Assembly (NCBI GenBank): GCA_900549025.1
Contig: URMZ01000003.1
Span: 1 to 64,000 of the forward strand
DNA length: 64,000 bases
Origin: an uncultured Collinsella sp.
Lineage (GTDB): Bacteria > Actinomycetota > Coriobacteriia > Coriobacteriales > Coriobacteriaceae
Reading direction: 5' to 3'
A model generated the notes under the pieces. The model had not been told where the DNA came from. It saw only the letters and a list, made by a program, of their open reading frames with translations, and did no database searches. Below, one piece after another: positions 25,636-35,124 of the stretch (within the stretch, counting starts at the first letter, position 1; every line of letters starts with the position of its first letter). The position numbers were made by a program, and so were the translations under genes.

Positions 25636-26758
25636 TATTGTCCACTCCGTTCCTTGAAGACATAAGCGCGGGTTTGACTGCATTTTTTATAAGCCAAGTG
25701 ACAACTGGCACGGCAACTGCATCGCCGAACGCGTAGCGAATCTGAGCATCCGAGAAGCCGCTAAACTGGCATGAGTCAGCACCTTGGAGACGGGCATATT
25801 CAGTTCCAGTCATCCAGCGAACTTCTATCTTTCCGTTTTCGCATATAACGACTGCCTGTCTTGATGAGCCGCCGCGAGCCGTTCTTAGACATCCGGCAAT
25901 TTCTTCTTCACGAATTTCCCAGCGCACAACGCCCGATCGCGTGCGACGATAAGCAGTGCGAACAATTATTTCTTTGGCATTTAAGAAGCGCTGGAGGCGC
26001 TCTGCTTGATGCGGTGCAAGTGAGTCGATAAATGCTTGTACTTGGTTTTTGTTCCACCAACGCTTGTCGTCCTCGGGAATCTTTTCAACAACCGTTGCAA
26101 GGCCCGTCATGCGAAGCGGGCTCGGCTCGTTTAGGTGAGAGACGTGCGTAATGAGTGAAGGGTCGGAGTGAATCCAGGAGACCTTTTCGGGTCGAAGCGA
26201 GGAATCGAGTCGGCTGTTGGGAAGAGGGTTTTTTAATCCGACGACAAACATGCGGGGGCGTGACTGGGGAAGCCAGTGCCGTGCATCGATAAAATAAGCG
26301 TCGCATGAATAGCCTAAACGATTAAATTCCTGGCAAACGAGTCTAAAGTCATCGCTGTTATTAGACGTGGCAAGGCCGATGACGTTTTCGAGAACAAGTG
26401 CCCGCGGGGCACGATCGTTCATTCCTTCGATGGCCTTAATAAAGCCAAAGAACGCACTGGACTCTTTGCCAGAGATAAGTCCCTCCCTGTTTCCCGCGAG
26501 AGATAAGTTTGTGCAAGGGCTTGACGCCCATGCGATGTCGGCTTGGGGTATTAGGTCGGGGTCGAGTGTGTGGACATCCTGCTCGACTAGATGCTCATCG
26601 CCCCAACACTGGCTGTACATGGCGCATTTAGTATGGTCTATGTCATTTGCCCAGATTGTTTTGATTCCGGCTTTTGCCATGCCGGCACGAGCCAAGCCAA
26701 TGCCTGAAAAAAACTCAAGCGCGGTTAGTTGTGGCGAGAACTGCAGAATGTTGTGCAT
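25598..26758 (-). CDS. DNA (cytosine-5) methyltransferase of a restriction-modification pair
   Basis: 386 aa. C5-MTase motifs in order: I (LEFFSGIGLA), IV with catalytic Cys (ASSPCTNLSLAG), VI (ENVIGL), VIII (QSRPRMF), IX region (RTARGGSSRQ), X (YAFGDAVAVPVV). It would protect host DNA from the partner nuclease at 24622-25635; the target sequence is unknown. Lower GC than the surrounding genes indicates horizontal gain, inside a methionine cluster. Confidence 0.9.
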   Translation of the reverse strand: MHNILQFSPQLTALEFFSGIGLARAGMAKAGIKTIWANDIDHTKCAMYSQCWGDEHLVEQDVHTLDPDLIPQADIAWASSPCTNLSLAGNREGLISGKESSAFFGFIKAIEGMNDRAPRALVLENVIGLATSNNSDDFRLVCQEFNRLGYSCDAYFIDARHWLPQSRPRMFVVGLKNPLPNSRLDSSLRPEKVSWIHSDPSLITHVSHLNEPSPLRMTGLATVVEKIPEDDKRWWNKNQVQAFIDSLAPHQAERLQRFLNAKEIIVRTAYRRTRSGVVRWEIREEEIAGCLRTARGGSSRQAVVICENGKIEVRWMTGTEYARLQGADSCQFSGFSDAQIRYAFGDAVAVPVVTWLIKNAVKPALMSSRNGVDNNGNDQLLLERAR

Positions 26759-26867
26759 GTACTGGCTTTCAGATAGTTGTTATTCGGCATCTTATGGTAC
26801 TTGTTTATGAGGACATCCGCTTACATTCGGATGAGATTCCCTCGATACCGTGCCATCAATTGACATT
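26759..26867 (-). promoter_or_regulatory. Junction and promoter region upstream of the R-M pair
   Basis: 109 A/T-rich bp between the MetH-reactivation gene and the methyltransferase. On the minus strand a weak hairpin CATCCG...CGGATG follows the reactivation gene. A TAAGAT-like -10 (ACCATAAGATGCC) lies shortly before the methyltransferase. Probably the left border of the inserted module. Confidence 0.35.
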
Positions 26868-27659
26868 TTATTCAGAATGCGAATAGCAGGTGGTGTGGGC
26901 GGCGCGGAAGCGGCAGTGCTCGCGCATACGGCAGATATTGCAGGTGGGGCGGCTCTGGGCGTCGTGGACCTCGCCGTCAAACAGACCAATCACCGCGGTC
27001 ACGCTCTTGGTGGGCATGAGCAAGTTGGTAGGCGTGACGGTAAGCCCGATGAGGCGCGTGGCGTTGAGCGCATTGACGATCGAGCGCTGGGCCGAGAGCG
27101 GGCAGTCGCCGTAGCCGGGACTAAAGCGCCAGTTGCCGGCGAGCCCATGAACGGCGGCGTCCGTCTTGACCTGCTGGTCCATTTGCTCAACGGCGGCTTC
27201 CACGTAAGCGGAGCACGCGGCGTCGAGCACGGCGCCCTCCAGGGGTTGCTGGGTTCCGGTGGTTCGCAGACGGCGTTCGGCAGACATCCCGAGGGTACAT
27301 GCCATGAGCGCCGCCAGGCGGGCGTCCTTAAGGTGGCGATAGATATCACGACCCCGCAGCTCAACATTGGTGCCAACCAAGCGGATGCAGGGCTCGCCCT
27401 GCTCATCGACGCCCGTGGCATCGACGGCAAACACGCGGCGCACGCCACGGGGCTCAATGTCTAACTCCAAGCGCTCGACCACAAGCTCAATTCGTCGTGA
27501 CAGCTCGGGCTCAATCTGCTGGCCGCCGTAGCCCAGATACCGCAGCATCTCGGCACGGTCGACACGAGGGTGGCGGGCAGCGTCGATACGGTAAAGCGCC
27601 GGCGACGCAAGGTCGGCCGGCACTTCAACAACGGTTGTATCGACGTGCGGTTTTTCCAT
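26868..27659 (-). CDS. Stand-alone methionine synthase reactivation-domain protein
   Basis: 263 aa. The RFSPGYGDCPLSAQ motif (~residues 178-191) is characteristic of the MetH AdoMet-binding activation domain. The C-terminus has a Cys-rich end (CNICRMREHCRFRAAHTTC) unlike the E. coli domain. It should reductively remethylate the cobalamin of the truncated MetH encoded downstream. Its ATG overlaps the metF stop (TAATG), so the two are translationally coupled. Confidence 0.85.
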   Translation of the reverse strand: MEKPHVDTTVVEVPADLASPALYRIDAARHPRVDRAEMLRYLGYGGQQIEPELSRRIELVVERLELDIEPRGVRRVFAVDATGVDEQGEPCIRLVGTNVELRGRDIYRHLKDARLAALMACTLGMSAERRLRTTGTQQPLEGAVLDAACSAYVEAAVEQMDQQVKTDAAVHGLAGNWRFSPGYGDCPLSAQRSIVNALNATRLIGLTVTPTNLLMPTKSVTAVIGLFDGEVHDAQSRPTCNICRMREHCRFRAAHTTCYSHSE

Positions 27660-28531
27660 TACCCCAGGCGCTCCATAATGGTCGCGGCGATTGCAGGACG
27701 GTTCATAGTGTACAGGTGCAGACCGTCGGCACCGTGCTCCTTAAGGTCGCAAAGCTGACGAGCAGCATAATCTACACCGGCTGCCTTCAGGCTTTCGGGG
27801 TCGTTCTCGTACTTGGCGAGGATCTTGATGACGGGGGAGGGCAGCGACGCGCCGCACATAAAGACCATGCGGCTGATCTGCGACTTGCCCATAAACGGCA
27901 TGATGCCCGCGGTAATGGGCACGGTGATGCCGGCCTTGTCGGCAAGCTCGCGGAAGCGATAGAAGCACTCGTTATCAAAGAAGAGCTGTGTCACAAAGAA
28001 GCTCGCGCCGGCGTCCTGTTTTTGCTTGAGGTGTTCGACCGAGACGTTGAGGTCCTCGCAGGCAATGTGGCCCTCGGGGTAGGCTGCGGCGCCCACACAA
28101 AAGCAGGCGTCAACGAGCTCGGGGATGAGGTCGCGGGCGTAGGCGTAGTCCGAGGCGGGCTTGTCGTCCTCAGTCGCGCCAGCGGGCAGGTCGCCGCGCA
28201 GGGCCAGCACGTTTTCCACGCCGGCGGTGCGATACTCGTCAATCTTGGCGGCGATGTCGGCGTGGGTGCGGCCCACGCAGGTGAGATGCGCTACCGAGGG
28301 TGTATCGAATTCGCTCGTAATCATATGCGCGATGGGGGCGGTGGTGGCACCGTTACCCGAGCCGCCGGCCGAGCAGGTGACCGAGACAAAGCTCGGCGAA
28401 AGCTTGCACAGATTGCCTGCCACTTCGCGAGCCGTGTCGAGGGTTAGTTCGCCCTTGGGCGGGAACATCTCAAACGAAACGGGTGTGGTGCCCTGGGATG
28501 CTGCCTGCTTAAAAACCTCGTCGACGCGCAT
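27659..28531 (-). CDS. metF: Methylenetetrahydrofolate reductase
   Basis: 290 aa from ATG 28531 behind AAAGGAGCACG; the longer opening to 28573 lacks a site. MTHFR barrel motifs: SFEMFPPKG, SVTCSAGGSGN, HLTCVGRT, NVLALRGD, FFVTQLFFDN and ITAGIMPF. It reduces methylene-THF to methyl-THF, the methyl donor used by the MetH encoded in the same minus-strand cluster. Confidence 0.95.
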   Translation of the reverse strand: MRVDEVFKQAASQGTTPVSFEMFPPKGELTLDTAREVAGNLCKLSPSFVSVTCSAGGSGNGATTAPIAHMITSEFDTPSVAHLTCVGRTHADIAAKIDEYRTAGVENVLALRGDLPAGATEDDKPASDYAYARDLIPELVDACFCVGAAAYPEGHIACEDLNVSVEHLKQKQDAGASFFVTQLFFDNECFYRFRELADKAGITVPITAGIMPFMGKSQISRMVFMCGASLPSPVIKILAKYENDPESLKAAGVDYAARQLCDLKEHGADGLHLYTMNRPAIAATIMERLG

Positions 28532-28666
28532 ATCGTGCTCCTTTAGATGCCTGGGTGCGATGTTTTGTTGCAAGGATTCTACAGCACCACTGCGCTAAGG
28601 TGGAGTTTCACTCGCTATTTGGGGATACCAATCGAAAATGCTTCGCTATCGGCATTTCCTATAACA

Positions 28667-28752
28667 GGGTAGTCAATCTAAGATGGGGCTATATTGAATG
28701 GTATTTGATGCGAAATACCAGTTAAGAAAGCCCCGTCCCAAATTGACTACCC
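28667..28752. repeat. 86-bp imperfect palindrome upstream of the glutamine synthetase gene
   Basis: Two 40-bp arms beginning GGGTAGTCAAT and ending TGGTATTT flank a 6-7-nt loop (GATGCGA). Arm differences are often G-U compatible when read on the minus strand. A/T-richer than neighbours and without coding potential; it looks like a MITE or a palindromic repeat. Confidence 0.6.
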
Positions 28753-28958
28753 TTAAATCGTGGGGAGAGGTCTGCAATTTATACAGTTGATTGGCTGTTG
28801 AGGGTGGCAACGCCGCCTCGATAGGGTAACCTCATTGATTGGTTTCGCGACAGCAACATAACGGTAATGTCGCGGAAACACGGCGAGTCTAAGCTATGAC
28901 TCGTTCGTTAGTAATCAACACCGCATCTCACGCGGTGCCGATACGAAGGGAGTTCCGT
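28753..28958 (+). promoter_or_regulatory. Leader of the glutamine synthetase gene with three hairpins
   Basis: Inverted repeats occur in series: CGCGACA...TGTCGCG (about 28846-28875), CGAGTC...GACTCG (about 28883-28902) and ACCGC...GCGGT (about 28920-28937). These are followed by the GAAGGGAG ribosome-binding site. Such an arrangement suits leader-RNA or operator control by nitrogen status, but no known class is recognised. Confidence 0.4.
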
Positions 28959-31046
<2,088 letters not shown>

Positions 31047-31069
31047 CAGACACGTTTGATTTTGCGTGC

Positions 31070-31105
31070 GAAGGGGTCTCGCCTGTGCGAGGCCCCTTCT
31101 TTTTG
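31070..31105 (+). terminator. Terminator of the glutamine synthetase gene
   Basis: A 13-bp stem, GAAGGGGTCTCGC with GCGAGGCCCCTTC (one mismatch), CTGT loop, then TTTTTG. Confidence 0.85.
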
Positions 31106-31227
31106 TCGCTTGAACCTTTTTTAACTTGCAGCCGAGCGGGCGTTTCGCGTGGGGCATCTTAAAAGTTGTAACCTGTTTTGGCATGCGGACGTTGCGGGCG
31201 TTTGTTCATAAAGGGGAGGATTATCCG

Positions 31228-31989
31228 ATGAAGGTATTCGATATCATGTTTAGCCCGACCGGCGGAACGGAAAAGGTATCTAACTACATTGCCAATGCGT
31301 TAGAAGGGGAAACCGTTGCTGTAGATTTGACCGATAGCGGGCTTGGCTGTCGTGCGATTGCGATGACAAAAGAGGATGTGGCCGTGATCGCGGTGCCCTC
31401 GTATGGCGGGCGAGTCCCGGCTGTGGCTGCGGAGCGCTTGGGTATGATGCGGGGAAACGGTGCGCAGGCGGTTCTAGTTTGTGTTTACGGAAACCGCGCG
31501 TATGAGGACACGCTGGTCGAGCTTGAGGACGCGGCAAAGGGCGCGGGCTTTCGGGTGATCGCGGCGGTTTCAGCTATCGCCGAGCATTCTATTGTTCGCC
31601 AGTTTGCAGCCGGTCGGCCAGACCCACAGGACGCGGCGCAGCTCGCTGGGTTTGCGAATCAGATTCAGCAAAAGATATCTGCAGGAGATGCTTCTGAGCC
31701 GGCTATTCCGGGCAATCGCCCCTATAAGAAGGCCGGGGGCACCGGTATGGTGCCTAAGGCTACAAAAGAGTGCACCGCCTGCGGGGCTTGCGGCGCAGCG
31801 TGTCCCGTTGGCGCTATCGATAAAGACGACCCCAAGCGGGTGGACAAAAAGGCCTGCATTTCATGCATGCGCTGTGTGTCTGTATGCCCGCGGGGCGCGC
31901 ATGGGCTTAATCCTGTCATGCTCTCTGCGGCTACCAAGATGTTGAGTAAAGCCTGTGCCGAGCGGAAGGAGTGCGAGCTGTTTATCTAG
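31228..31989 (+). CDS. Flavodoxin-ferredoxin fusion (EFR1-type)
   Basis: 253 aa from ATG 31228 with a GGGGAGG site; longer openings to 31126 lack one. The N-terminal ~160 residues are flavodoxin-like with the phosphate loop SPTGGTEK. The C-terminus has two 4Fe-4S motifs, CTACGACGAACPVGAI and CISCMRCVSVCPRGA. It carries electrons between partners in the cytoplasm; the partner is unknown. Last host gene before the prophage boundary. Confidence 0.88.
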   Translation: MKVFDIMFSPTGGTEKVSNYIANALEGETVAVDLTDSGLGCRAIAMTKEDVAVIAVPSYGGRVPAVAAERLGMMRGNGAQAVLVCVYGNRAYEDTLVELEDAAKGAGFRVIAAVSAIAEHSIVRQFAAGRPDPQDAAQLAGFANQIQQKISAGDASEPAIPGNRPYKKAGGTGMVPKATKECTACGACGAACPVGAIDKDDPKRVDKKACISCMRCVSVCPRGAHGLNPVMLSAATKMLSKACAERKECELFI

Positions 31990-32023
31990 CGCAAGGGCCT
32001 TGAGTACTTTCCGTTTTATAACG

Positions 32024-32063
32024 GCAAAAAACGAACCCGTCGGACCTTATATCCGGCGGGTTC
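32024..32063 (-). terminator. Minus-strand terminator at the prophage/host border
   Basis: A 12-bp stem GAACCCGTCGGA/TCCGGCGGGTTC (one G-U), followed on the minus strand by GTTTTTT. It would stop phage late transcription from running into the host gene. Confidence 0.75.
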
Positions 32064-32077
32064 GAACATTTTAAAGT

Positions 32078-32095
32078 TGGTGCCCCCAGCGGGAT
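32078..32095 (-). other. Displaced tRNA 3' end, probable prophage attachment site
   Basis: Read on the minus strand, ATCCCGCTGGGGGCACCA equals the T-stem 3' half, acceptor 3' strand and CCA of a tRNA, but the rest of the tRNA is absent here. A phage inserted at a tRNA 3' end leaves exactly such a fragment at the distal junction. With this orientation the intact tRNA should lie at the far end of the prophage, beyond 64,000. The flank 32096-32220 holds a tRNA-T-arm-like GGGTTCGAATTCC and no gene. Confidence 0.55.
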
Positions 32096-32223
32096 GTCCG
32101 CGTGCGGCTGGCGCCGCCCGCTTCCGCTGCGTCGCTCCGCTCCTTGCGTGCTGCGCTGGAAAACGCTTGCGCGTTTCCTCAGCTCCGCACCCTGTCGGGT
32201 TCGAATTCCGGCGTATGGGTAGC

Positions 32224-32255
32224 AAAAAGCCCGTCACCGCAAGGGCAACGGGCTT
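32224..32255 (-). terminator. Terminator of the phage late operon
   Basis: An 8-bp perfect stem AAGCCCGT/ACGGGCTT with a 13-nt loop; on the minus strand followed by TTTTTGC. It is the first terminator after the last phage gene (32343). Confidence 0.75.
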
Positions 32256-32342
32256 CTCAGTTTAAATGGTGCCCCGTTCAAACAACTTCTCGAACCGAGA
32301 TCTGCTCGTTCGGGACGATCGTTCTTCTTAGGATACCACGCA

Positions 32343-32654
32343 CTAGGCTTGCGGCATAATCGCCTGGTCACCGTGCTCGTCGAGGTACGGCATGAGGTAC
32401 ACGCCGCCCTCGTCTGTCGTGAGCAGAAGGTACTCGCGGTTGAGCTTATCGCACACGATTTCCTGGTGCACGCCATCCGGCAAATCGTAAATCGGACCAT
32501 CGGTTCGCGCGGGCGATACCGTCATGTCCTGCGCCCCCATGGCCTGCCTGGCGCACGAGGCGGCGGCAAACACGATGAGCAGCAGGATTACCGCCGCCAC
32601 AAGCGGGCCGCACCCGCCGTTGCGGTCTTCGTCGGCAGGGCTTGGGTACGGCAT
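32343..32654 (-). CDS. Small phage membrane protein with DUF6440-like C-terminus
   Basis: 103 aa. One hydrophobic segment (PLVAAVILLLIVFAAASCA, ~17-35) and then a ~50-residue soluble domain (CDKLNREYLLLTTDEGGVYLMPYLDEHG) that resembles DUF6440. Last gene of the lysis end, 3 bp after the amidase stop. The Cys after the hydrophobic stretch could be a lipobox (AASC). Function unknown; possibly a spanin-like or exclusion protein (inference). Confidence 0.6.
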   Translation of the reverse strand: MPYPSPADEDRNGGCGPLVAAVILLLIVFAAASCARQAMGAQDMTVSPARTDGPIYDLPDGVHQEIVCDKLNREYLLLTTDEGGVYLMPYLDEHGDQAIMPQA

Positions 32655-32657
32655 CGC

Positions 32658-33719
32658 CTACACCTCCTCTGCGTACTTCTCGCCGGAGGCGGTTTCCACG
32701 GCGATCCAGCGCTTGTAGCCGGAACCGCCCGTATAGCGGCCCCAAACGTAGCCGTCGGCCGATGCGAACGTGCCGTCGAGCGTCACAGTCTCCCCGCGAT
32801 GGTAGGTTGCGACGGTCGAGTAGCCGGTGCCAGCACCGGAGCGCACGTTCAGGGCATCGACGCAGATGCGGTACGTTCCCGCCGAGTTGCTGGTCTGCGC
32901 CTGCGCGGTGCCGACGCGCACGAGGTAGTCGTTCGGGTCGTAGCCTCCCGTGGGCTTGCCGACGGCGATGTAGCGAGTATGACCGCTGTCGCTGGTGTAG
33001 CGTCCCCACACGTAGCCGTCCGCGATGCAATACCAGTCATCGAGGTTGACTGTCTCGCCCTTGCCGTAGGAGGCTACCACGTAGCCTGAAAGCGCCGGCG
33101 CGTCTCTGACGTTCAGACAATCGACTGTGCAGCGGTAGGTTCCGTTGAAGCCTGTACCCTCCTTGCCGGTGGCGCTCGGCTGCTCTGCCGGTACCGATGG
33201 CGGGACGGTCGGGGCGCTGCCGCCGTCGAGAATCGCGTTCACCTCGGATGCGAGCTGATCCATGCGGGCATGCAGCCACGCGCCGGGGCAATCGGTCGAG
33301 GAGAACATGCGGTGCTCGGTGAGCGTGGCGTTTCGCGTTCCGTCGTATGCGAGGCGGAAGCCGTAGCGGCGGCAGATGTCGGCGCACAAGTTGACGAGCG
33401 CGGCCCACGTGGCGTCGGTGAGCGAGGAGTCTGCGTTGTTCGCGCACTCGATCGTGATGGCGCGGTCGTCGTTCCACTTGCTAGCGGAAGTCCAGGCGCG
33501 GTCGCCCTCGTCCACGCTCATGGCGATGTCGCCGTCGTAGCCGATGCAGTAGTTCGAGCTTGCCTGGCGCGCGGTCGCTGCGAAGTAGTCGGCGCACTGC
33601 CTGCCCGTCCAATGGGCCGCCATGTAGTGCGGCGTGATCTTGCAAACGCGATTGCCCGAACGCCCGCTGTTGCGGTTGCCAGTGATGTTGGCGTAGGTGC
33701 AGAGGCTACTCTTCGTCAT
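32658..33719 (-). CDS. N-acetylmuramoyl-L-alanine amidase endolysin with SH3 repeats
   Basis: 353 aa from ATG 33719 (GGAAGGGG site). The N-terminal amidase_2 domain has zinc-type residues in HYMAAHW, TIECANN and TEHRMFSSTDCPGAWL. Two or three C-terminal SH3-like cell-wall-binding repeats follow, each with TYRC/ICVDALNVR...GETVxLD and VWGRYTS/TGGxxxxRYIAV. It cuts peptidoglycan at lysis after holin pore formation. A second possible start at ATG 33761 overlaps a 19-codon frame. Confidence 0.92.
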   Translation of the reverse strand: MTKSSLCTYANITGNRNSGRSGNRVCKITPHYMAAHWTGRQCADYFAATARQASSNYCIGYDGDIAMSVDEGDRAWTSASKWNDDRAITIECANNADSSLTDATWAALVNLCADICRRYGFRLAYDGTRNATLTEHRMFSSTDCPGAWLHARMDQLASEVNAILDGGSAPTVPPSVPAEQPSATGKEGTGFNGTYRCTVDCLNVRDAPALSGYVVASYGKGETVNLDDWYCIADGYVWGRYTSDSGHTRYIAVGKPTGGYDPNDYLVRVGTAQAQTSNSAGTYRICVDALNVRSGAGTGYSTVATYHRGETVTLDGTFASADGYVWGRYTGGSGYKRWIAVETASGEKYAEEV

Positions 33720-33765
33720 CGTCGCCCCTTCCGTCGTTAAGCTCTTCAAAGGTCTCGTCATCCAT
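33706..33765 (-). CDS. Possible 19-aa acidic peptide overlapping the endolysin start
   Basis: ATG 33765 stands 7 bp behind AAGGAGGG, the best ribosome-binding site in the holin-endolysin junction, and opens MDDETFEELNDGRGDDDEE, which stops inside the endolysin gene. Either it is a real micro-ORF that couples endolysin translation, or the same site serves the endolysin start at ATG 33761 in another frame. Confidence 0.35.
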   Translation of the reverse strand: MDDETFEELNDGRGDDDEE

Positions 33766-33767
33766 GG

Positions 33768-34076
33768 CTAGCCCTCCTTCTTCACGTCGCCGAGCGCCAA
33801 GAGCGCGTCGAGCCACTTGTCGGTAACGCCAACGCTCTTGAAGGCGGCGTAGGCCACCTGCACGCCGCCTACCGCGGCGAAGATGGACGTAACCCACGCC
33901 GTGGGGTCAGTCGGCATACCCCCGGCCATGGCCGTCAATGCGCCGCACAGCGCCGATACTGCGATGGCCGTCCAGCGGGCGACATTGCCGGTCATCGCCT
34001 TCGTCTTGATAGCCTGCACGATATAGGGCACCACGAGGACGGTCAGCACCGTGAGTCCTGCCTGTATATCAGTCAT
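33768..34076 (-). CDS. Holin
   Basis: 102 aa with three hydrophobic segments (LTVLTVLVVPYIVQAI; WTAIAVSALCGALTAMAG; TSIFAAVGGVQVAYAAF) and a charged C-terminus, placed directly before the endolysin. This layout is typical of phage holins, which form membrane lesions that time lysis. Confidence 0.8.
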   Translation of the reverse strand: MTDIQAGLTVLTVLVVPYIVQAIKTKAMTGNVARWTAIAVSALCGALTAMAGGMPTDPTAWVTSIFAAVGGVQVAYAAFKSVGVTDKWLDALLALGDVKKEG

Positions 34077-34078
34077 CT

Positions 34079-34492
34079 TTATCTCCCTGTCTCCTTGTTG
34101 TACATGAGGTCGACTCGGTCGTAGATATGGTCGACCTTCTCGGCCATGCCCTGGCTACGCGCCTGGCTGTGGACCAAGTCCGCGTGGAGGACGTCATTTG
34201 ACGCGACAACCGACTCCATGAGCGTTTTCATTCCTTCAATCAGGGTGTTGCTGCGCTCCATCTGGGCGGCGATGCGCCCCTCCATTTGGGACCGCTCGCG
34301 GTCGCGCTGCGCCCTCTCGTCGACTTCGGCCTGCTTGCGCTCCTCGCGCTTCAGGTCGAGCTCGCCCTTCCGCTGGTTTTGGCGTTTGTACTCCTCAAGA
34401 AATTGTCTCCCGAAGTAGAACGCAACGAGCGTCAGGAGCACGCCGCCAAGCCAAGCCGGTCCGTAAGGCGCAAAAAGCTTGAGCACTTCCAT
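34079..34492 (-). CDS. Membrane-anchored coiled-coil phage protein
   Basis: 137 aa from ATG 34492 (AAGGAGGG site). One N-terminal membrane segment (GPAWLGGVLLTLVAFYFG) and a long charged coiled coil (YKRQNQRKGELDLKREERK onward). Located 2 bp upstream of the holin, so it may be an antiholin or a spanin-like lysis accessory; this is positional inference. Confidence 0.65.
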   Translation of the reverse strand: MEVLKLFAPYGPAWLGGVLLTLVAFYFGRQFLEEYKRQNQRKGELDLKREERKQAEVDERAQRDRERSQMEGRIAAQMERSNTLIEGMKTLMESVVASNDVLHADLVHSQARSQGMAEKVDHIYDRVDLMYNKETGR

Positions 34493-34512
34493 CCTGGGCG
34501 CCCTCCTTCCGC

Positions 34513-34680
34513 CTATTCGGCCGTGTACTCCTCGCCGGTGATTTCCTTGTACTCGTCGGCGGTGATCCATTTGCACTCGACAGCCTTGTAGACGCGCGCC
34601 TTGCTCCAAAGGTCTTTGTCGTAGTACTTCTTGACCTTCGCGAAGTGCTTGGAATGCTCAACGGTTTTCTTCGTAGCCAT
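34513..34680 (-). CDS. XkdX-family phage protein
   Basis: 55 aa (MATKKTVEHSKHF...EEYTAE). The pattern YYDKDLWSKARVYKAV, CKWITADEYKEITGEEY matches the XkdX family, small proteins located between tail fibre and lysis genes in many phages of Gram-positives. Its start overlaps the stop of the preceding gene by one base (TAATG). Confidence 0.8.
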   Translation of the reverse strand: MATKKTVEHSKHFAKVKKYYDKDLWSKARVYKAVECKWITADEYKEITGEEYTAE

Positions 34681-35006
34681 TACTGGTCTCCTCCCACGGT
34701 CATGAGCAGGTAGTCGATGTTCGCCGTGTTGGTCTCGGTCTGCGTCGGCTGGGACGCCTGCTCGCGCATCTGTTCGAGCAGCGCCGGGAGGTCGGGCACC
34801 TCGCCGTTGGCGTAGGCGGCGAGCGCGGAGGTGTAGGCGAGCTTTCGCGCCTTCCGCTCCACGTACTCGTCATCGTCGATAACGCCCGCGTCGTGCGCCG
34901 CGTCGGGGTCGCCGATCTGCGACAGCAAGTCGCGCAGGGCGTTGACCTCGGCCAGGGTGCCGTCTCGAAGCTCGTCGGGGCGCGGCATGTCTTCCTCAGT
35001 GTCCAT
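34680..35006 (-). CDS. Phage protein upstream of XkdX
   Basis: 108 aa from ATG 35006 with an AAGGAAGGAG site; the reading frame is open further upstream but without support. Acidic, helical (PDELRDGTLAEVNALRDLLSQIG), ending TNTANIDYLLMTVGGD. Proteins with this ending commonly precede XkdX; a tail or fibre-associated role is inferred from position only. Confidence 0.65.
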   Translation of the reverse strand: MDTEEDMPRPDELRDGTLAEVNALRDLLSQIGDPDAAHDAGVIDDDEYVERKARKLAYTSALAAYANGEVPDLPALLEQMREQASQPTQTETNTANIDYLLMTVGGDQ

Positions 35007-35091
35007 GCGGACTCCTTCCTTATCGGGGAATGTGCCGCCATCGTATTGGCGCCGTGAGATTGCCTGGCCGTTTGGGCGGGCGCGAAGAAAG

Positions 35092-35115
35092 AAGGCGCGC
35101 CGCAGCACGCCTTCG
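35092..35115 (-). terminator. Terminator after the reverse transcriptase gene
   Basis: Stem GAAGGCG/CGCCTTC with a 10-nt loop, followed on the minus strand by TTTCTTCG. It separates the DGR genes from the XkdX-holin-endolysin block. Confidence 0.5.
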
Positions 35116-35124
35116 CTGTCTTGG

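Noticed and set aside
32078..32220. Complete tRNA gene
   Set aside because: Only the 3' end of a tRNA can be folded; D-arm, anticodon arm and 5' acceptor strand are missing.
32077..32265. Small plus-strand frame next to the attachment site
   Set aside because: Lies across the tRNA fragment, a GC-rich hairpin and a terminator; no ribosome-binding site.
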